Below are positions 1-6,543 of a DNA stretch of 18,956 nt, in pieces. The stretch spans positions 1 to 18,956 of the forward strand of contig CAMCFD010000025.1 in assembly GCA_945874115.1 (NCBI GenBank), written 5' to 3'. This stretch comes from Rickettsia typhi (GTDB lineage: Bacteria; Pseudomonadota; Alphaproteobacteria; Rickettsiales; UBA1997). Below the pieces are notes generated by a model, which was not told where the DNA came from, ran no database searches, and saw only the letters and a program-made list of their open reading frames with translations. Position numbers and translations under genes: made by a program. The first letter of the stretch is position 1; every line of letters begins with the position of its first letter.

Positions 1-3000
1 GCCTTTGGTTGCGTTTGACAAGGCTTTTACTTGTCCAACCCCAGCTGCGCTGAAGCTGGCTGCGCCGCCTCGACTTGAAGCACTTCCGCCACCGCCAACG
101 GCTGGGACACTTGGTGGATTTGGCGGCGTAGGGCCACCAGAAGGATTTCCACCAACAACTGAACCTCTTGTTGTGGTTGCACCTCCTTGGCCACCGACTG
201 CGCCAAACCCTGCTGCGCCGCCAATTCTGCCCGCTGTTGGAAGTGGAATGCGACCTAGATGAGGCTGAGAGGCTCCATGACCTAAGACATTTCCGCCACC
301 ACCTAATACTGGGCCACTTCCGCCACCACCAAATCCGCCAAATGCTGGGCCACTTGAGCCTCTCGGTGGAATTGGATTACCGCCAGCTCCTGCTGCAAAT
401 CGCGGGACATGAAAACCATCAGGCAGAGATGAAATGCTATTTTTTCTTGACCCTGCAACAGAAAACTCTTCGCCCTCTGATTCATCCAACTCAGAATTTT
501 GATCAAAAACAGTTTGATGTTGAGGTCGAGGTCGAGGTCGAGGATTTAGCTGTCGCCTTCCTGTTCTAAGATCACCACCAACTTGTCCCGCGGCGGCGTC
601 TGGGCGAACACCATCAGCTGGCTGATCTAAACCCCCTTCTTCCTCACTGACTACCACGTTAGGAAGCGTGACACGAGAGTCAATAGATGAAGTACTATTA
701 GCTCTTCGCAATACTGGTCGAGCTGCTGAATCTGGATAGGCTCCCTCTTCTTCTGGAGGCGAGAAATCATTATTATCGAGCTCCCCACCTTCGGCATCAG
801 CTGCATCTTGATCGACTACACCATCACCACCTTGAGGCGCCGCATCTAGTTCGTCAAACGCAGACCCTCCTTCGCTAAAGTCGCCTAAATCTTGACCTCC
901 TTGTTGCGCGTCGGCGGCGCGTTTGTCTTGTTTGAATCGCCCCAAAAGGTCTTTGATAACCTCAGATTGCTCTCTTAACTCTTCTTTATCAGTAACCAGA
1001 ACAACATTACCTCCTACACTCTTAACAACAGCTGGATAAGGATAGCGACCCTCCACCTCTTCACCTCTATTGTCACTAATTATTCCATATTGAACATTGA
1101 CTTCTTGCCCACCCTCGTCTATGAATTCATATTGTTCGCCATAATAACGCACGTTGCCTTGAATAGATTGGATAGATGATTCGCCCCTAATTTCAAGTTG
1201 AACACCTGGCGACTCAAAACCTCCTTCTTCTAAAAAATTATAAAGTTTTTCTCTAGAAAAATTTCTTCTTGTGAGCCCACCCCTTAAACCCGCTTGAAGC
1301 TTGATAGCCGCTTGAAGCTCAATCTGTCCAATCTGAGCATTGGCCGTTGCAAGATAATCAGCTCTTAGTGCATCGATTACTTCCTGTTGCGCCTGATTAG
1401 CTGAGTCTTCCAATAGATTAGTTACGGTTATCGCACCATTATTAGCACGATCAAAACTAATGACAACCGGATTGCCAGCAGCGTCAAAAACGTAATTTCG
1501 GGTTACGGCTCCAACTTGATTTGCATGGAATATTCTATATCTTGTTGCCTCGTTATTGCCATTATTAATATCGATTGTTTGCTCATCGGTGCCTGCTGCA
1601 ACTGGCAACAACCTAGCCAACTTAGCGGCACTGTTTTGAAGTTCGTCAGTGGCAAGCGTCATGCCTTCGACATCGCTTAATGATAATCCATCTAGCGAAT
1701 TTTCTTCTCCATCTGATAACCCCGATCCTGACAATGCTCCATCTTGCGATTGGTCTAATGAATCGCCATCTTGCTCAAAAGAAACGACTTCATAAATATG
1801 TCGATATGGATTTGCTTCGGCGTCGGCGGCGGAGGCTGCGGCGGCTCTCGGAGTTTGTGCTTCTGCCCCAGCGGAAAACTCTACATATTGATTCTCAGCA
1901 ACAACTCCACTTTGAGCAAATTGCGCCAACTGATCACTATTTCCGTGCACAAGAACGTTAAGCGCCCTTTGCAAATCATGCGCGTGACCAAGAGCACCCA
2001 CTCTATCGTGATCCATAAATCTAGACGCCCCCTTGTCCTGCAGCTTCACCATATTTCTCTCACCTAACTTATCAATAACAGCTTCGAGCTTCTCACTGTC
2101 AAGTAAGTCATTAATATATTCATCATCAATTTTTCCATCGACCTTCAACTGTGCAACAGCCTGCAACATGCGCCTTAAGAACAAAGATGCTTCTTGAATA
2201 TTGCTTGCGCTTGAGCTATCGACAGAATATTTTCCTCTCCCCTCTTCTTTGATTTGCGCCGATATAAAATCTAAAATCTCATCAAAGCCGCTATTTTCAT
2301 TTTCATTTCGATACGCCAATCTTGCCTTCATTGCGTTTGTTGAAGCTGGACTATCATCGCTTTTAAAAAGATCTGAAACCGCATCAACCATTCCGTTTCT
2401 GATTTCTTGAGCGGCTTCTCGTGTTGCGCCTTCCGCTTCCTGCTTAGTTCTTTGTGGTGCAGACTGCGCTGGCTTTCTTCTTAAACGATCAAACAAACTT
2501 CTTGTTGCTGGTGGGCTAACCGCCTCCTCATCACTACTATCCTCTTTGGCTTGCGGCACAATTCTTGCAAAACTAGGAATGATAGCACGTGTTATTGCTG
2601 TATGAAAAGCAGCTTCATTTCCTTGCCTCGCTCTTGTAGTAGCGCCCACTTGCCGCAAAAGATCTGGGCCAGCAAACTGTTCTTGGCCAACAGCGGCCGC
2701 AGCCGCATCGCTCGGTCTTCGACGAACGCCCACACCCGTCGCAGCGCCAGCCGGAATAGTCGCGGCCGGTCTAGAAGAGCGCAAGCCAGAACGAACACTT
2801 AGACTTCCCGCCTCAGTCAAAACATCTTGTGCCAATTTTTGTTTTGCTTCACTTTTTGTGTGATACTGAATTAATGATTGACCCAATGTAGTCGCCCTTT
2901 CTGTCGCAGAATTTATCAATCCTACATCAATTTTTCTATCTGGTTGAGTTCTAGGGTTTTGATTAAATTCTTGCGCATTCTTCGCCGCCATAACATAAAA

Positions 3001-3447
3001 TCTCGCCAAACCAAGAGCCATCTGACTCTTGTCAGAAACTTGCAATATCTCATCTTTCACTTCATTATCGTTTGCCTCCCCTGTCTTAACAAGAGCGTAT
3101 CTAGAAAAAAGACTAACAGCCTTTTTGGCTTCTTCATTATTCCTTCCCTTCAAGCCTTGTAAATGAATCAAGGTCGCAACAAAGGCAGGATTTTTGATTA
3201 ACGAATAATAATCATTACTATTTCGAGTATACAATTCATTAAACTCCGCTAAATTTTCCGCAAAACGAGTGAGCTTGGCTTGATCTTGCGCTTCTGCATC
3301 AGCGCGATTTCTTCTTGTGAACCTTCTAGTTCTACCTAAATCTATTCGGTCAGTGTCGCTATTATAAATCGCGCTCGAATCTTTTAACAAACTCGCTTGT
3401 AATCGAGCAACTGCTTTTGCATCAACACCACTAGTTCTAATAGGCAT
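1..3447 (-). CDS. Large unrecognised protein, 3' end cut off by window edge
   Basis: I do not recognise this protein. The frame is open for 1149 codons from ATG at 3445-3447 to the window edge; I checked every aligned triplet for stops and found none. It has no N-terminal signal peptide or membrane segment. Residues 1 to about 215 look helical and charged, with a basic cluster (RTRRFTRRNR) near residues 39-50. An Ala/Arg stretch lies near 216-253, an acidic patch near 300-310 and an Ala-rich run near 535-548. A full IQ-type motif is at 717-730. An acidic segment covers about 853-903, an RP repeat lies near 970, and a Gly/Ala/Pro-rich tail starts near 1015 and is still running at the edge. A strong promoter lies just upstream. 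Lack of a signal peptide, disorder and eukaryote-like short motifs would fit a secreted effector or surface protein, but that is inference. That it is a real gene is fairly sure; its function is unknown. Confidence 0.85.
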   Translation of the reverse strand, partial: MPIRTSGVDAKAVARLQASLLKDSSAIYNSDTDRIDLGRTRRFTRRNRADAEAQDQAKLTRFAENLAEFNELYTRNSNDYYSLIKNPAFVATLIHLQGLKGRNNEEAKKAVSLFSRYALVKTGEANDNEVKDEILQVSDKSQMALGLARFYVMAAKNAQEFNQNPRTQPDRKIDVGLINSATERATTLGQSLIQYHTKSEAKQKLAQDVLTEAGSLSVRSGLRSSRPAATIPAGAATGVGVRRRPSDAAAAAVGQEQFAGPDLLRQVGATTRARQGNEAAFHTAITRAIIPSFARIVPQAKEDSSDEEAVSPPATRSLFDRLRRKPAQSAPQRTKQEAEGATREAAQEIRNGMVDAVSDLFKSDDSPASTNAMKARLAYRNENENSGFDEILDFISAQIKEEGRGKYSVDSSSASNIQEASLFLRRMLQAVAQLKVDGKIDDEYINDLLDSEKLEAVIDKLGERNMVKLQDKGASRFMDHDRVGALGHAHDLQRALNVLVHGNSDQLAQFAQSGVVAENQYVEFSAGAEAQTPRAAAASAADAEANPYRHIYEVVSFEQDGDSLDQSQDGALSGSGLSDGEENSLDGLSLSDVEGMTLATDELQNSAAKLARLLPVAAGTDEQTIDINNGNNEATRYRIFHANQVGAVTRNYVFDAAGNPVVISFDRANNGAITVTNLLEDSANQAQQEVIDALRADYLATANAQIGQIELQAAIKLQAGLRGGLTRRNFSREKLYNFLEEGGFESPGVQLEIRGESSIQSIQGNVRYYGEQYEFIDEGGQEVNVQYGIISDNRGEEVEGRYPYPAVVKSVGGNVVLVTDKEELREQSEVIKDLLGRFKQDKRAADAQQGGQDLGDFSEGGSAFDELDAAPQGGDGVVDQDAADAEGGELDNNDFSPPEEEGAYPDSAARPVLRRANSTSSIDSRVTLPNVVVSEEEGGLDQPADGVRPDAAAGQVGGDLRTGRRQLNPRPRPRPQHQTVFDQNSELDESEGEEFSVAGSRKNSISSLPDGFHVPRFAAGAGGNPIPPRGSSGPAFGGFGGGGSGPVLGGGGNVLGHGASQPHLGRIPLPTAGRIGGAAGFGAVGGQGGATTTRGSVVGGNPSGGPTPPNPPSVPAVGGGGSASSRGGAASFSAAGVGQVKALSNATKG

Positions 3448-3483
3448 AATTTGATAATTTCATTAATAATTTATAATATTTTT

Positions 3484-3512
3484 ATTATATCACAAAATTG
3501 AAATCAAGTAAA
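3484..3512 (-). promoter_or_regulatory. Sigma-70-type promoter of the large left-edge gene
   Basis: Read on the minus strand, TTTACT (3507-3512) is followed by a 17-base spacer and a perfect TATAAT (3484-3489). The expected start of transcription is near 3477, giving a leader of about 30 bases before the ATG at 3447. No good Shine-Dalgarno sequence precedes that ATG. Confidence 0.7.
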
Positions 3513-3849
3513 GAGTTTTTTTAATAATATTAAAGATTGCTCAAAAAACGATATTTTATGCTACAATTTTTTGACAGATATTAGTCAAATCGCCAGTTTG
3601 CGTGGCTTAATAGAGTTTTACATTAATAATTATGCCCAAGCTTTAAAAAGTATTTTTGAGTAAAAATTGAATTGGATTTTGTGAAAAAATGTGGGGAAGC
3701 CAGATTTAGCTTGCTTATGGAAGTTTTTAAAGAAATTATATTGTCGCAAATTTGCTCAGATTTTTTGCGAATTTCCCCCTTATTTTGTGAAATAAAAATA
3801 ATGGGGAAATCTTGAATTTAGATGATTTTAGCGTTGATAAAAACAAAAT
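3513..3849. other. Gene-free stretch with several inverted repeats
   Basis: I see no convincing gene here. On the plus strand an extended -10 like element, TGCTACAAT (3559-3567), lacks a good -35. Next to it is the inverted repeat TTTGAC-N8-GTCAAA (3570-3589). Farther on are TCGCAAA/TTTGCGA (3744-3770), a nested hairpin ATTTCCCC..GGGGAAAT with an inner TTATTT-TGTG-AAATAA (3771-3810), and TTTAGAT/ATCTAAA, whose second arm reaches into the thiC stop codon (3817-3854). None has a U-run placed as in an intrinsic terminator. A small RNA or a set of protein sites is possible. Confidence 0.45.
3771..3810. repeat. Nested inverted repeat downstream of thiC
   Basis: ATTTCCCC (3771-3778) pairs perfectly with GGGGAAAT (3803-3810). 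Inside, TTATTT (3780-3785) pairs with AAATAA (3790-3795) around a TGTG loop. The structure lies about 40 bases beyond the thiC stop codon. It could protect or end the thiC transcript, although no U-tract follows on the minus strand. Confidence 0.5.
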
Positions 3850-5688
3850 CTAAACTTTCAAATAAACCTGCGAGCCCTTTTCTTTGAACTTCTCGCTCAT
3901 TTCTTCCATGCCTTTTTCTGCCTCTTTTTGTTTAGCATAATCGCGAACATCTTGCGAGATTTTCATCGAGCAAAATTTCGGGCCACACATTGAGCAAAAA
4001 TGCGCGGTTTTAGCGCCTTCGGCTGGCAAAGTTTCGTCGTGGAAAGATTTTGCCATTTCAGGGTCAAGCGCCAAATTAAATTGGTCTTCCCAGCGAAATT
4101 CGAAACGCGCTTTTGACAATTCGTCATCGTGCAAACGCGCTAAAACATTGCCTTTGGCAAGGTCGGCGGCGTGCGCGGCGATTTTATAAGTTATCACGCC
4201 AGTTCTTACGTCTTCCTTGTTTGGCAAGCCTAAATGTTCTTTTGGCGTGACGTAGCAAAGCATTGCCGTGCCAAACCAACCAATCATCGCGGCGCCAATC
4301 GCTGATGTGATGTGGTCATAAGCCGGCGCAATGTCGGTTGTGAGGGGCCCAAGCGTGTAAAATGGCGCTTCTTTACATAATTCGAGCTGTTTTTCCATAT
4401 TTTCTTTGATCAAATGCATCGGAACATGTCCGGGGCCTTCAATCATAACTTGGCAATCGTGTTTCCAACCGATTTCGGTGAGCTCACCCAAAGTTTTGAG
4501 TTCGCCAAATTGCGCTTCATCGTTAGCGTCAGCAATTGAGCCGGGGCGAAGGCCGTCACCAAGCGAGAAACTCACGTCATATTTGTTCAAAATCTCGCAA
4601 ATATCTTCGAAATGTGTGTAGAGGAAATTTTCTTTGTGATGCGCCAAACACCATTTCGCCATGATCGACCCGCCGCGAGACACGATGCCTGTGGTGCGGT
4701 TGGCCGTAAGCGGCACATAAGGCAAGCGCACACCGGCGTGAATTGTGAAATAATCAACACCCTGCTCGGCTTGCTCAATTAGAGTGTCGCGGAAGATTTC
4801 ATAAGTTAATTCTTCGGCAACGCCCTCAACTTTTTCAAGCGCCTGATAAATCGGCACAGTGCCGACCGGAACAGGACAGTTGCGGATAATCCACTCGCGA
4901 ATGTTGTGAATGTTTCGCCCAGTTGATAAATCCATCAGCGTGTCGGTGCCGAAGCGGGTCGCCCAAATCATTTTTTCTACTTCTTCTTCAACGCCCGAAA
5001 AAATCGCCGAATTGCCAATGTTGGCGTTGATTTTGACCAAGAAATTGCGCCCAATAATCATCGGTTCAGATTCTGGGTGATTGATGTTGTTTGGAATAAT
5101 AGCGCGGCCCGACGCGATTTCGTCGCGCACAAATTCGGCGGTGATTATGTTTGGAAACTTAGCGCCAAAAGCTTCGCCGCCCAAATTGCGATTTTTGGTT
5201 TTCTTGAATAATTCTTCGCGATTCATGTTTTCGCGAATGGCAACATATTCCATTTCTTTAGTGATGATTCCCGCGCGCGCATAGGTCAGCTGCGTTGGTT
5301 TTGCGCCTTTTTTGGCACGAAGCGGCTTGAAATTGACGGCCTTTAAATCGAATTCAGGCGCAGAAGGCGTTCTGCCTGCTTTCACACCGTTATCTTCAGG
5401 TTTAATTTTTCGTCCATCATAAAATTCGACGTCGCCGCGATCCAAAATCCATTTCTCGCGAAGCCTTGGCAATCCTTTGTTTAAGTCGATTTTGCTTAGA
5501 TATTTTTCATCAGTATAAATTCCCGAAGGGTCATAAACCGTGAAGTTTTTTAAATCAGACTTTTCTGAAAGTTCAATTTGGCGCATCGCAACAGACACAT
5601 CGTCAAAACGCGGACTTTGTACATAAATTTTGCTTGATTTTGGCAGCGCACCCAAAGTTAGTTTTTTCGTAATTTTTCCGTTTTCCAT
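3850..5688 (-). CDS. thiC: Phosphomethylpyrimidine synthase ThiC
   Basis: ThiC is a radical-SAM enzyme that converts aminoimidazole ribotide to HMP phosphate, the pyrimidine half of thiamine. The whole protein follows the bacterial ThiC sequence closely, with GIITPEMEF-like, AEFVRDE, GRAIIP.NINHPESEPMIIGRNF and GDGLRPGS segments. The C-terminal [4Fe-4S] motif CxxCxxxxC is present as C565, C568 and C573. The frame is open up to a GTG at 5814, but a near-consensus promoter lies inside that extension (5755-5783), and homology to the family begins only about 14 residues after the ATG at 5686-5688. I therefore prefer that ATG, which gives 612 aa against 631 in E. coli. No other thiamine gene is nearby and no TPP riboswitch motif is visible. 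The neighbour fixH is divergent. Confidence 0.96.
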   Translation of the reverse strand: MENGKITKKLTLGALPKSSKIYVQSPRFDDVSVAMRQIELSEKSDLKNFTVYDPSGIYTDEKYLSKIDLNKGLPRLREKWILDRGDVEFYDGRKIKPEDNGVKAGRTPSAPEFDLKAVNFKPLRAKKGAKPTQLTYARAGIITKEMEYVAIRENMNREELFKKTKNRNLGGEAFGAKFPNIITAEFVRDEIASGRAIIPNNINHPESEPMIIGRNFLVKINANIGNSAIFSGVEEEVEKMIWATRFGTDTLMDLSTGRNIHNIREWIIRNCPVPVGTVPIYQALEKVEGVAEELTYEIFRDTLIEQAEQGVDYFTIHAGVRLPYVPLTANRTTGIVSRGGSIMAKWCLAHHKENFLYTHFEDICEILNKYDVSFSLGDGLRPGSIADANDEAQFGELKTLGELTEIGWKHDCQVMIEGPGHVPMHLIKENMEKQLELCKEAPFYTLGPLTTDIAPAYDHITSAIGAAMIGWFGTAMLCYVTPKEHLGLPNKEDVRTGVITYKIAAHAADLAKGNVLARLHDDELSKARFEFRWEDQFNLALDPEMAKSFHDETLPAEGAKTAHFCSMCGPKFCSMKISQDVRDYAKQKEAEKGMEEMSEKFKEKGSQVYLKV

Positions 5689-5754
5689 CTGAAATATCAA
5701 TTGTTTGAATAACCTCGCAAAATCAAGGCTATTGACGAATTTAGCGTCGCTTTT

Positions 5755-5783
5755 ATTATAAATTATCGCACTAATTAAATCAA
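5755..5783 (-). promoter_or_regulatory. Sigma-70-type promoter of thiC
   Basis: On the minus strand TTGATT (5778-5783), a 17-base spacer and a perfect TATAAT (5755-5760) form a strong promoter. Transcription should start near 5748, leaving a leader of about 60 bases before the ATG at 5688. This rules against the GTG at 5814 as start codon. The leader is too short to hold a TPP riboswitch. Confidence 0.7.
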
Positions 5784-5964
5784 GTATTTTTGGATAACCG
5801 CTTTTTTTGGCCACGCTTGGTGTTATGATTGCTGCAAAAATAAATTTGGCAAAATCGTCGAAAATAACCTCTTTATTAGCTAAAATTGCGAAATATTATT
5901 GATTTTTTGAGGAATTTTGCTGTTAAAATATTTTACAACTATTATAATTTAGAAAAGAGCTGAT

Positions 5965-5983
5965 TTTGTTAATTTTTAACAAA
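5965..5983. promoter_or_regulatory. Palindromic operator-like site upstream of fixH
   Basis: TTTGTTAA and TTAACAAA form a perfect 8-base inverted repeat around TTT. The site lies between a perfect TATAAT (5943-5948, with no good -35) and the fixH ATG at 6019. It is too AT-rich to be a terminator and its symmetry suggests a dimeric regulator. It is not an FNR box (TTGAT-N4-ATCAA), the usual regulator site of cbb3 accessory genes. Confidence 0.4.
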
Positions 5984-6018
5984 TTTTAGCAAAAAACTTT
6001 TGTTTTATACGAAATAAT

Positions 6019-6528
6019 ATGAACGAAGAATTAAAAAATCAAAAAACAGGGGAAAAATCGAGTCAAAGATCTGGCTTTATTCCCTACATTTTCTTTATCT
6101 TTTTTGGAATAATTTTCGCCGTCAATTTCACATACATATATATTGCAAAAAAAACTTTGCGCGGAGTTCAGACGCAAAACAGCTATAAAAAGGGAATTGA
6201 TTATAACGAAACTATTGAAGAGGTAAAAAAACAACAACAATTGGGCTGGGTTTTAGACATAAAATATCGGCCAAACGGCAAAAATGCTGGTGTTTTAAGC
6301 GTCAAACTTTTAGATAAGCACAAAAATCTTATCAGAAATGCGAAAATTGTTGCGAATTTAAGGCGCCCAACGCAAGAAGGATTTGACTTTAAGCAAGATT
6401 TTTTGTTTGAGAATAATCAATATGAAGCCCGCATAAATTTCCCTTTAAAAGGGGTTTGGGACGTTGAAATTCAAGCCTTCAAAGATGATCAAGTGTTTCA
6501 AGAAGTTAAAAGATATGTGGTGCAATAA
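6019..6528 (+). CDS. fixH: FixH family protein (cbb3 oxidase assembly)
   Basis: FixH is an inner-membrane protein needed to assemble the cbb3-type cytochrome oxidase, acting with the copper ATPase CcoI/FixI. The 169 aa protein has a short charged N-terminus, one membrane helix at about residues 22-44 (IPYIFFIFFGIIFAVNFTYI) and a periplasmic beta-rich domain. The family hallmarks SYKKGIDYNETI and, a little later, QLGWVLDI are present. It is the first gene of fixH-ccoI-ccoS; ccoI starts 15 bases after its stop codon in the same frame. A palindrome and a TATAAT lie upstream. The cbb3 structural genes and ccoG, which often precede fixH, are replaced here by divergent thiC. Confidence 0.88.
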   Translation: MNEELKNQKTGEKSSQRSGFIPYIFFIFFGIIFAVNFTYIYIAKKTLRGVQTQNSYKKGIDYNETIEEVKKQQQLGWVLDIKYRPNGKNAGVLSVKLLDKHKNLIRNAKIVANLRRPTQEGFDFKQDFLFENNQYEARINFPLKGVWDVEIQAFKDDQVFQEVKRYVVQ

Positions 6529-6543
6529 TTATATTTAGAAAAT

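Noticed and set aside
90..340. CRISPR-like short repeats (ccgccaccacc)
   Set aside because: They are irregular and in frame, coding for Gly runs, with no spacers of constant length.
168..569. 133-codon plus-strand frame opposite the large left-edge gene
   Set aside because: It is a shadow of the GC-rich repetitive coding strand, with a His/Leu/Arg-rich product and no family features.
5689..5814. 42-residue N-terminal extension of ThiC from GTG 5814
   Set aside because: A near-consensus promoter lies within it and ThiC homology starts only after ATG 5688.
5689..6018. TPP riboswitch ahead of thiC
   Set aside because: The conserved CTGAGA and ACCTGAT elements are absent on the minus strand, and the leader is too short.
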